Source of the DNA: an uncultured Lachnospiraceae bacterium
Lineage (GTDB): Bacteria; Bacillota; Clostridia; Lachnospirales; Lachnospiraceae
Assembly: GCA_910588895.1 (NCBI GenBank)
Contig: CAJUSS010000096.1
Span: 1-13,383, forward strand
Reading direction: 5' to 3'
DNA: 13,383 nt
Part shown: in pieces, positions 6,215-12,192 of the stretch
Layout: the number at the start of each line of letters is the position of its first letter
How positions within the stretch are numbered: the first letter of the stretch is position 1
The notes under the pieces: generated by a model
What the model was told of the DNA's origin: nothing
The model's input: only the letters and a program-made list of their open reading frames with translations
Databases searched by the model: none
Made by a program: the position numbers and the translations under genes

Positions 6215-8242
6215 TCAGCCAGCCCAACCGCCGGAGGTTTCTTCCGGCGGCAGGCCCAGCGCCTCGCGCTCACCCGGGAAGTAGAACTTATAGCGCTCTT
6301 CATGATCGGCGTTCACATCGCCCTTCCAAGCGTCTTTTACCGGGACCTTGGCGGTGGTCATGTTGCCGTTTTCATCTTTTTGTACGGTGATGTAGCAAAG
6401 GAAATTTTTATCATCACGATAAGGGAAGTCAGAGCGATAATGGAGCCCACGGCTCTCCTCGCGGGCTAAGCCGGCACGGAGCTTCATCTCAGCACTGAGG
6501 ATCTTATGTTTCATCTCCAGGCAGAGCCTTACATCATGGCTGCTCCTTGCCATCAGCTTCGGAGCCACATGATCGCGCAGATACTCCACCTGCGCCAGAG
6601 CGCCGGTCAGGGTATCCTTGTTCTTTGCAACATGGATCCAATAGGGAGCCATGATCGCATGCAGCTGATCTCTTGCCCAGTTGGGGTCAAATCCACTATC
6701 CACCGCCAGAGGGGCCTGGATCTGTGCGGTCTCTTCCGCGATCGCATCCGCAGACACCTTTACCAGGTCTACGCCGGCCGCGTATCCCGCTGCTGCCGCA
6801 CCTGCACGGTTGCCCTGGATGGATACAAAGTTAGAGGTAAAGCCTACGCCGCAGGGATATGCCGCGCCGCTGGGCGCAGACGCGTTGATGCCGTCACCGG
6901 CCACATACAGACCGGGGATCCCGCTGTAGCCTACCAGATCGTCCAGACCGCAGAGGACGCCGCAGCTCAAATGTCCGCCGAAGCCCACGGCAGCACCATA
7001 GACGTCGCCCTTGAACATGGTATCATTATCCTTACCGGTACGGACCTCGTTGGGGTTCGTCTCTGCGACCACAGAACCGCCTTTTCTCGTGATGCTCTGC
7101 TCAGACATATCCTCCACAGCTGTCCCGTCCGTAGCGCTGAGGCCGGTGACCGCCTTGGTCACTCGGTCTAAGACCATGACCTTGCCCTTGCTGGTAGCGT
7201 AGCTCTCCGCCGTCTCGGCGGTAACGTCGCCGCCGCACAGCCAGATGTTCTCCAGATAAGTCCAGTTATTGTTCTGGAACGCGTTGCCCGGCGCCCAGGA
7301 ACAGGTCATATGGAAATCGTCAAATTCCTTGCCCGCGATCGGAAGTCCCAGGTTATAAGCGATATACTCACCGTCAAAGGTGACGCCGCCTACCGGGAAG
7401 CCGGTGGGCTTATAGCATCCGCCGCCCATACACATGACCACCGCTTTCGCGTGGCAGGTGACGATCGCGCCGCTGGGTACATGGAAGCCTACCGCACCGC
7501 AGACACGGCCATCCTCCACGATGACATTGGTGATCATGGTATACTCCGCATACTCGATCCCTTTGGACTCCAGCACTTCCACCCACTTGGTACGGCGGTC
7601 ATACTGGGCAAATGCTTCCCGGTAGCCTGCGTAATCCTTTTTGTCGTAATAATCACCGGCATCCGAAGCCTTTGGATACTGGGTCAGGATCCGCCAGTCC
7701 ATCAGACGCTCATAGGTCTGCTTGGACTCCTTGATCCATACCTCATACCAGTCCATATTTCCGATATATTCTCCGCCGCGGTTGATGCAATCGCGGAATG
7801 CCTGCGCATCGTCGATATCCTCATCCAGCCAACGGTGAGAGCTGGGCCACGGCGCAAGGCCGGAATAGCCTGGACGGCCTTTATCGATCATCACCACAGA
7901 CTGTCCTGCATCACTGGCAGCCGCAGCCGCGCTCAAGCCCGCAAATCCGCCTCCGATGACCAGGACGTCGCACGAATATTCCGTCTTTTCCGGCGGATCC
8001 ACTTCAGGGATCGGGAGCTCCTCCGTCACACGCTCAGCGACCTCTGCCGCAGCAGTCTCCACGCTCTCTGCGGCGGCTTCTGTCTCAGCAGCTGTTGTGG
8101 CGGCCTCCGTAGCAGCAGCTGTTGCCGCCGCTGTCTCGCTGGTCTGCGCAGCACATGCCCCAAGTACTCCCATGCTCGCCATACCAGCTGCGATCGCCCC
8201 CGCTCCCTTCAGGAACTCACGACGGGAAATATCTTTGCTCAT
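6215..8242 (-). CDS. Tat-exported, lipidated FAD-dependent oxidoreductase (fumarate reductase/AprA-like flavoprotein)
   Basis: The 675-residue product begins with a twin-arginine signal SRREFLKG (6-13), a hydrophobic region and a lipobox LGAC at Cys30. An Ala/Thr/Glu-rich low-complexity linker runs from about 34 to 72. The FAD site is VLVIGGGFAGLSAA (93-106); a GDG motif near 449 is the second FAD contact. The C-terminal domain has ESRGLHYRSDFPYRDD (596-611), the ESRG(A)HxRxDxPxRDD signature of SdhA/FrdA/AprA proteins. Around 450-480 the sequence (NASAPSGAAYPCG) is closer to AprA-like members than to the fumarate site GANRLGG, so the substrate is unknown and need not be fumarate. The ATG at 8242 was chosen because GGAGGAG lies 7 bp upstream and the Tat signal starts there; the frame is open further upstream without support. 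It leads an operon with the ferredoxin and a membrane peptide, which suggests extracytoplasmic reduction of an organic acceptor. Confidence 0.9.
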   Translation of the reverse strand: MSKDISRREFLKGAGAIAAGMASMGVLGACAAQTSETAAATAAATEAATTAAETEAAAESVETAAAEVAERVTEELPIPEVDPPEKTEYSCDVLVIGGGFAGLSAAAAASDAGQSVVMIDKGRPGYSGLAPWPSSHRWLDEDIDDAQAFRDCINRGGEYIGNMDWYEVWIKESKQTYERLMDWRILTQYPKASDAGDYYDKKDYAGYREAFAQYDRRTKWVEVLESKGIEYAEYTMITNVIVEDGRVCGAVGFHVPSGAIVTCHAKAVVMCMGGGCYKPTGFPVGGVTFDGEYIAYNLGLPIAGKEFDDFHMTCSWAPGNAFQNNNWTYLENIWLCGGDVTAETAESYATSKGKVMVLDRVTKAVTGLSATDGTAVEDMSEQSITRKGGSVVAETNPNEVRTGKDNDTMFKGDVYGAAVGFGGHLSCGVLCGLDDLVGYSGIPGLYVAGDGINASAPSGAAYPCGVGFTSNFVSIQGNRAGAAAAGYAAGVDLVKVSADAIAEETAQIQAPLAVDSGFDPNWARDQLHAIMAPYWIHVAKNKDTLTGALAQVEYLRDHVAPKLMARSSHDVRLCLEMKHKILSAEMKLRAGLAREESRGLHYRSDFPYRDDKNFLCYITVQKDENGNMTTAKVPVKDAWKGDVNADHEERYKFYFPGEREALGLPPEETSGGWAG

Positions 8243-8301
8243 ACTTATACTCCTCCTCTTTTTGTGAAAAAGTCTCTTGAAACTCCTGGAAGTCTCTCTA
8301 A

Positions 8302-8335
8302 ATTTTATCACGATCTTCATGCAGATGAGCTCATC
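8302..8335 (-). promoter_or_regulatory. Candidate extended -10 promoter with overlapping 12-bp palindrome
   Basis: On the minus strand TG-A-TAAAAT (8310-8302) matches an extended -10 element about 60 bp before the flavoprotein start. A perfect 12-bp palindrome GATGAGCTCATC at 8324-8335 covers the position where a -35 would lie, so it could be an operator. The -35 itself is poor. This may be a second, regulated promoter for the flavoprotein operon downstream of the leader terminator. Confidence 0.35.
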
Positions 8336-8378
8336 CTCTCCCAACTGGCACTTTATGCCGCATGATCGGTCAGTTTCG

Positions 8379-8417
8379 AAAAAAAGAACCATTTAGTCAA
8401 AAAAAAGGGCCATTTAG
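8379..8417 (-). repeat. Two direct repeats 21 bp apart, A-tract plus CCATTTAG
   Basis: On the plus strand AAAAAAAGAACCATTTAG (8379-8396) is repeated as AAAAAAAGGGCCATTTAG (8400-8417), with 16 of 18 bases equal and starts 21 bp apart, about two helical turns. The upstream unit on the minus strand forms the 3' half and U-tract of the terminator. The second could be a duplication of that tail or the second half-site of a regulator. Confidence 0.6.
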
Positions 8418-8424
8418 CAGGCCC
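8399..8424 (-). terminator. Intrinsic terminator/attenuator overlapping the stop of the 37-residue ORF
   Basis: On the minus strand GGGCC, an 8-base loop and GGCCC are followed at once by eight T residues. The stop codon TAA of the short ORF lies in the loop. The stem is short (5 bp) but all G:C. It stands between a strong promoter and the flavoprotein gene, so it is placed either to end the short transcript or to act as an attenuator. Confidence 0.65.
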
Positions 8425-8527
8425 AGATGTCTGTATTAAAATAATGATAGCAGATCTGTCCATCCATCATCTCACCAAACCGTTCCTTGACTGGGTTATC
8501 ATCCGGGATCACGTGATCTGCCACCAT
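8414..8527 (-). CDS. 37-residue small protein or leader peptide upstream of the flavoprotein operon
   Basis: An ATG follows AAGGAG by 6 bp and lies about 20 bp after a near-perfect promoter. The frame reads 37 codons, beginning MVADHVIPDDNPVKERF and ending TDIWAC. The last twelve residues are rich in aromatics and cysteine (CYHYF, IWAC). There is no signal peptide or membrane helix. The stop is inside the loop of a terminator-like hairpin, 172 bp before the flavoprotein start. This is either a free-standing small-protein gene or a leader peptide whose translation controls the hairpin. The protein is not recognised, but the full set of expression signals makes a chance frame unlikely. Confidence 0.6.
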   Translation of the reverse strand: MVADHVIPDDNPVKERFGEMMDGQICYHYFNTDIWAC

Positions 8528-8546
8528 TGTTCTCTCCTTATTCTTA

Positions 8547-8575
8547 ATAATATGTTTTTTGGGAACTCTTGTCAA
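8547..8575 (-). promoter_or_regulatory. Near-consensus housekeeping promoter (TTGACA-17-TATTAT)
   Basis: On the minus strand a perfect TTGACA (8575-8570) and TATTAT (8552-8547) are separated by 17 bp. Transcription should start near 8540, leaving a leader of only about 13 bases with AAGGAG before the 37-residue ORF. This is the strongest promoter-like sequence that I see in the window. Confidence 0.8.
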
Positions 8576-8596
8576 TGCCCTGAACTGTTACCGCGT

Positions 8597-8656
8597 GTTA
8601 CTTTTCACAGGTTGGTCAAGGGGTCCCCTCCAGGAGAGCCATATCACACCGGGGAC
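8597..8656 (+). repeat. Dispersed 60-bp repeat, copy A
   Basis: It runs from GTTACTTTTCACAGG to CACACCGGGGAC and is 53/60 identical to 5602-5661; its first 18 bases recur exactly at 702-719. It sits in the 314-bp gene-free region between the divergent 37-residue ORF and the antiporter, just outside the minus-strand promoter. That region otherwise holds only the two promoters and the antiporter leader. On the minus strand GTCCCC and GGGGAC can pair around an inner CTCC/GGAG hairpin, so the element may be structured. Confidence 0.7.
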
Positions 8657-8719
8657 ATCCTCTGTACATATTTTCCAAAGAATCGAAAAGCCGGAAAAAT
8701 ATCTCGTGGATCATTTCCG

Positions 8720-8748
8720 ATGCCAAATCTTAAAAAAGCTCATATAAT
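8720..8748 (+). promoter_or_regulatory. Candidate promoter of the antiporter/kinase operon
   Basis: A perfect TATAAT at 8743-8748 has ATGCCA (four of six -35 bases) 17 bp upstream. The start near 8755 would give a leader of about 87 bases. That leader holds a small hairpin (CCGCC, GCAAA, GGCAGG at 8777-8792) and a 16-codon ORF at 8757-8807 with no clear ribosome site. Confidence 0.55.
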
Positions 8749-8841
8749 GTTAAGGTATGTCTGAAGATAATGTGATCCGCCGCAAAGGCAGGTGCGTGGA
8801 GACTTAAGAGTGTACATGATAGGATAAAGGAGGTCTTGGAT

Positions 8842-10209
8842 TTGAATGAAGTGATGGTATCTGGAAATATTTTGCCGCTGCTTTGTATCCCCTTCGTGGG
8901 TCTGCTGCTGTGCATCGCTGTGATGCCCCTGGCTGCAGCCCATTGGTGGGAGGAGCACCAGCCAGTGGTGGTAGCTTTCTGGTCTGTATTATTTGCTGTT
9001 CCATTTGCATGGTCCTTTGGGGTTTCCCATACTCTGGAGACGGTGCTGGAATGTATGGTCAATGATTATCTTACCTTTATCATCCTGCTGTTTGGGCTGT
9101 TCTGTGTGGCGGGTAATATCACCATGGAGGGGGATCTGGCCGGATCGCCCAGGGTGAATGTCCTGCTGCTGACTGTGGGAACACTGCTGTCCAGCCTGAT
9201 CGGGACCACCGGGGCCAGTATGCTGATGGTGCGTCCGGTGATCAAGATGAATGCCTGGCGGAAGAAGCGGGCCCATATCATGGTGTTTTTTATCTTCCTG
9301 ATCTCCAATATCGGGGGGTGCCTCACACCGATCGGGGACCCGCCGCTGCTTATGGGATTTTCCAGGGGTGTCCCCTTTTTCTGGAGTCTGAGGCTTCTGC
9401 CGGTCATGGCGCTGAACATGGTGGTGCTGTTGTGGCTGTTTTACCGGATCGACCGCAGGATGTACTGTGCGGATATCGCCATGGGGCTGAAACCAGATAT
9501 CAGCAGACCGGGTACAGAGATCCGTCTTGAGGGGCTGCACAATCTGGTCTTTCTGGTGATGATCGTGGGAGCCGTCATCTTAAGTGGTACATTGCCGGGG
9601 ATGGCTGCTTTTCAGGATGGGGAAGGACATGTACGCGGCATCCGGATCTTCGGCGAGGTGGTGCTGGGCTGGCCGTCGGTGATCGAGATCGCGGTGATCC
9701 TGCTGGTTGCGGCTCTGTCCTTTAAGACCACGAGTCCGGATATCCGCAGGAAAAACCACTTTACCTGGGGTGCGATCCAGGAGGTGGCCGTCCTCTTCGT
9801 GGGGATCTTTATCACCATGCAGCCGGCCCTGATGCTCTTAAAGTCCGTGGGAGCCAGCCTGGGAATCACAGAGCCGGCCCAGATGTTCTGGGCCACGGGG
9901 CTTTTGTCCAGCTTCCTGGATAATACCCCCACCTACCTGGTATTTTTGACTACGGCGGGCTCCATGAACTTTGCCCAGGGAGTCGTCACATCCCTTGGCA
10001 CGGTTCCGGTGCGGATGCTTATGGCCATATCCTGCGGTGCTGTGTTCATGGGAGCCAATACCTATATTGGAAATGCGCCCAACTTTATGGTCAAATCCAT
10101 TTCCGATGAGAATGGTATCTCCATGCCGTCATTTTTCGGATATTTTGTCTGGTCACTGAAATTTCTGTTTCCGGTGTTTCTGCTGGATATGGTCGTTTTC
10201 TTTTTGTAG
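8842..10209 (+). CDS. NhaD-type sodium:proton antiporter family membrane protein
   Basis: The 455-residue product is almost entirely hydrophobic, with about 11-12 membrane helices. Family motifs include IGTTGASMLMVRP (about 120-132), SNIGGCLTPIGDPPLLMGF (155-173), SFLDNTPTYLVF, and near the end GANTYIGNAPNFMVKSI with MPSFFGY. These match the NhaD/CitMHS-like ion transporters, where the paired re-entrant NxG/GxPP-type motifs form the ion path. The TTG at 8842 was chosen because AAAGGAGG ends 8 bp upstream. The TTG at 8836 is too close, and later GTG/ATG codons are too far. It probably exchanges Na+ for H+ at the cytoplasmic membrane, although an organic-anion substrate is possible within the wider superfamily. 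It is followed 15 bp later by the kinase-like gene. Confidence 0.9.
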   Translation: MNEVMVSGNILPLLCIPFVGLLLCIAVMPLAAAHWWEEHQPVVVAFWSVLFAVPFAWSFGVSHTLETVLECMVNDYLTFIILLFGLFCVAGNITMEGDLAGSPRVNVLLLTVGTLLSSLIGTTGASMLMVRPVIKMNAWRKKRAHIMVFFIFLISNIGGCLTPIGDPPLLMGFSRGVPFFWSLRLLPVMALNMVVLLWLFYRIDRRMYCADIAMGLKPDISRPGTEIRLEGLHNLVFLVMIVGAVILSGTLPGMAAFQDGEGHVRGIRIFGEVVLGWPSVIEIAVILLVAALSFKTTSPDIRRKNHFTWGAIQEVAVLFVGIFITMQPALMLLKSVGASLGITEPAQMFWATGLLSSFLDNTPTYLVFLTTAGSMNFAQGVVTSLGTVPVRMLMAISCGAVFMGANTYIGNAPNFMVKSISDENGISMPSFFGYFVWSLKFLFPVFLLDMVVFFL

Positions 10210-10224
10210 GGAGGTGAGACAGCT

Positions 10225-11277
10225 ATGGAACATAGTAAGGAAGAGATCCGTGAACTGGCAGAGCGTATCTATGATCTGGATGCGGAGGTATACGCACAGC
10301 TGGGCTCGTCTCTGGGGCGTGTGTTCAACCGGGACAGGGAGAGCTGCGTAAATGAGCTGTGCGAGCTGATGCTGGAGCGCAGGCAGGCCCATCTGGTGCG
10401 CAGTGAGCTGGCTCTGATCAGTAATATGGCCCGTACCATCCAGGACCGCAGTATGCGGAAAATGATCATGTCTGCGTATGACCGGATCTTAAAGGATGTC
10501 ACCAGCCTGCCCACCAGCTTTGCGGAGGGCGATATCCTGGATCAGCAGATGGCAGCGGTCAATGCCCTGCATCTGGCAAACCGTTTCTCCGGGCAGGATC
10601 ACAAGATCATCTGTATCGGCCGCACCTATGGCAGCGGCGGAACAGAGATCGGATTTGCTCTGGCGGACTCTCTGAAGATGAATTTCTATGATGTGGAGAT
10701 CTTCAATGCGGTGCTGAACCGTCTGGAGGCGGAGAAGGATCTGGTGGCGGATACCGCAGGACACCCCTATAAAAGCCGCCGGGATGCCGACGGCAATGTC
10801 CAGACCGTTTACACCCAGCCAGTCTATACCCAGCCGGCCTTTGCCAAGGGGCCGGATCGGACCATAAGGCAGCGGATGAAGGAATTCAGCCGCTATCATG
10901 GACTGTCTAAAAGTGATGCCGTCTTTTTCAACCAGTCGGACCTGATCTGCGACATGGCGAAGAAGGAGGACCTCATCATCATGGGGCGGTGTGCCCATGT
11001 GATCCTGACCAACAACCACATCCCCCACATCAGCATTTTCATCAATGCGCCCTTTGAGCAGAGGGTCCACCGGGTCATGGCGGTCAATGAGGGAACGATG
11101 ACAAAGAAGCAGGCGGTCCAGATGCTGAAAAAAATGGACCGGGACCATGTGAAGTATTACAAGTATTATACGGGACGGCAGTGGGGAAATTCGGTCCACT
11201 ATGATCTGTGTATCAACAGTGCCAGCTATGGGATCGACGGGTCGGTGGAGCTGATCCGGAAGATGGTGCAAGGATAA
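10225..11277 (+). CDS. Cytidylate-kinase-like P-loop protein with long N-terminal extension
   Basis: The 350-residue product has an N-terminal, mostly helical region (1-125) rich in charged residues. A kinase-like domain follows: IICIGRTYGSGGTEIGFALAD (128-148) is the P-loop, FYDVEIF (154-160) follows it, and DLIIMGRCAHVIL (249-261), HISIFINAP and a basic RVHRV lid-like segment lie further on. This is the cytidylate kinase-like family, whose members are usually near 200 residues, so the N-terminal domain is extra. A VYTQP duplication lies at 195-204. The ribosome site GGGAGG is about 10 bp before the ATG. It shares an operon with the antiporter, so a regulatory or nucleotide-sensing link to ion transport is possible, but the substrate is not known. 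It is not the housekeeping cmk by its shape. Confidence 0.85.
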   Translation: MEHSKEEIRELAERIYDLDAEVYAQLGSSLGRVFNRDRESCVNELCELMLERRQAHLVRSELALISNMARTIQDRSMRKMIMSAYDRILKDVTSLPTSFAEGDILDQQMAAVNALHLANRFSGQDHKIICIGRTYGSGGTEIGFALADSLKMNFYDVEIFNAVLNRLEAEKDLVADTAGHPYKSRRDADGNVQTVYTQPVYTQPAFAKGPDRTIRQRMKEFSRYHGLSKSDAVFFNQSDLICDMAKKEDLIIMGRCAHVILTNNHIPHISIFINAPFEQRVHRVMAVNEGTMTKKQAVQMLKKMDRDHVKYYKYYTGRQWGNSVHYDLCINSASYGIDGSVELIRKMVQG

Positions 11278-11279
11278 AA

Positions 11280-11308
11280 GGAGGCTCCCCAGGGAGCCTC
11301 CCTTGTTT
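11280..11308 (+). terminator. Intrinsic terminator of the antiporter/kinase operon
   Basis: A hairpin GGAGGCTCC, CCAG loop and GGAGCCTCC lies 2 bp after the kinase stop, followed by CTTGTTTAT. The stem is 9-10 bp and G:C-rich. The T-run is broken by G but adequate. Confidence 0.85.
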
Positions 11309-11397
11309 ATAGGGTCATGGGATCGTTGGCCGGTATGGCTCTGGCATGGCTGTCATGCCGTTTTCCCTCCTTTAGGATCGAGATATACGCAGATCTT

Positions 11398-11811
11398 TCA
11401 CTGCTCCTTAGCCATCTCCACCAATCGCAAAAACTCCTTCCGGTATCCGTCCGTATCCCTGTGGATACATGGCTCCGCCAGGGCCAGGACCGTGTCATAG
11501 TCGGCGTTGCCCCTGTTCTCGCTGTCCCGGAGCACCATGCCGAACTCCGCCACAGCCGCCGCAAAGGACAAATCTTCTGACAGCACGGGACTGTAGCTGC
11601 CGGACTCCACAGGGTAGGAAAGAAGGGTGCTCTTGCTGCCATTAGGCGCTTTGTACCGCAGGCTGATGGTCAAAAGCTCTGTGCTGTCCACCAGATCTCC
11701 CACGGTCTGATACTTCAGCCCCCCATCGTCCCCGGTATCCCCTTCTCCCGCCGGGATGATCTCATAGAGAGCCGTCACGCTGTGGCCGGAGCCGATCTCA
11801 CCTGCCCCCAC
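11398..11811 (-). pseudogene. C-terminal remnant of a YfbK-like von Willebrand factor A protein (DUF3520 region)
   Basis: The 137-codon frame matches the end of YfbK/VWA-DUF3520 proteins: GEIGSGHSVTALYEIIPAG near its start, LTISLRYKAPNG in the middle, then FAAAVAEFGMVLRDSE and a final GYRKEFLRLVEMAK. The VWA domain with its MIDAS motif, and all residues before it (several hundred in full-length relatives), are missing. The frame can begin only at a GTG at 11811 with no ribosome site. Immediately upstream lies the N-terminus of a sigma factor in another frame. This is a deletion remnant and almost certainly non-functional. Confidence 0.8.
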
Positions 11812-12004
11812 GGTATGTATCCGCGATATCCCACAGACGGATAAAAAACTCCGAAGTCACGTCCTCTGCGTCTTCCCGGTTCTTTAAAATATCTGAAACT
11901 ACGGAAAAGATCATGGGACAGTAGTCCTCGTAGATATTTTTCAGTCCTTCCCTGTCATTTTGACAGATACGGCGGATATTTCCTTCAAATCGCTGATCAT
12001 CCAT
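11798..12004 (-). pseudogene. N-terminal remnant of an ECF (sigma-70 family) sigma factor
   Basis: The 68-codon frame begins MDDQRFEGNIRRICQNDREG and carries sigma region 2 (YEDYCPMIFSVVSDIL, then NREDAEDVTSEFFIRLWDIADTYR). Region 4, needed for -35 recognition, is absent. Full members run about 160-190 residues; here the frame leaves the family after DTYR and ends at GGR-stop, inside the YfbK remnant. The upstream ribosome site is weak (GAGAG). An ECF sigma gene followed by a YfbK-like gene fits a common operon pair (inference), so one deletion probably removed the end of the first, anything between, and the start of the second. Confidence 0.8.
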
Positions 12005-12113
12005 GGCAGTGCTCTCTTTCGCTTTGACCTTGTACTAACGATACGTTTGAGAAGGGGGAGATCTATGGAAAAAAGTAAAAAGTTGAAAAGATCATGTTCC
12101 CGCGATCTTTTTC

Positions 12114-12133
12114 GCCGCTTTGAGAAAAGCGGC
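12114..12133. other. Perfect 8-bp inverted repeat between the sigma remnant and the right-hand gene
   Basis: GCCGCTTT and AAAGCGGC are separated by 4 bases. It is 60 bp past the stop of the right-hand gene, where a terminator would be expected, but neither strand has a T-run directly after the stem. It could be a weak terminator or a binding site. The rest of 12005-12192 shows no supported gene. Confidence 0.4.
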
Positions 12134-12192
12134 TTCTCGCCCATGTCATATAACGCACCTTCCAGGCATCATTGCCCTTTGGTCCACTCCGT

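Noticed and set aside
7310..8365. 351-codon open frame on the plus strand across the flavoprotein gene
   Set aside because: It is antisense to a protein with clear Tat, FAD and ESRG motifs. Its translation is rich in His, Arg and Cys, has no recognisable domain, and has no ribosome site.
8243..8392. 50-residue N-terminal extension of the flavoprotein
   Set aside because: It would bury the Tat signal; the ATG at 8242 has GGAGGAG at good spacing.
8444..8764. Plus-strand frame reading through repeat copy A (translated FHRLVKGS-like)
   Set aside because: A similar frame is open in copy B, but five of seven differences change amino acids and no ribosome site is present, so the shared peptide reflects the DNA repeat.
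10489..11271. 260-codon open frame antisense to the kinase-like gene
   Set aside because: The plus strand encodes a P-loop protein with a good ribosome site and terminator; the antisense frame has no features.
11343..11359. GGCATG/CATGCC hairpin followed by GTTTT after the kinase operon
   Set aside because: The stem is short and the T-run weak; the hairpin at 11280-11301 already explains termination.
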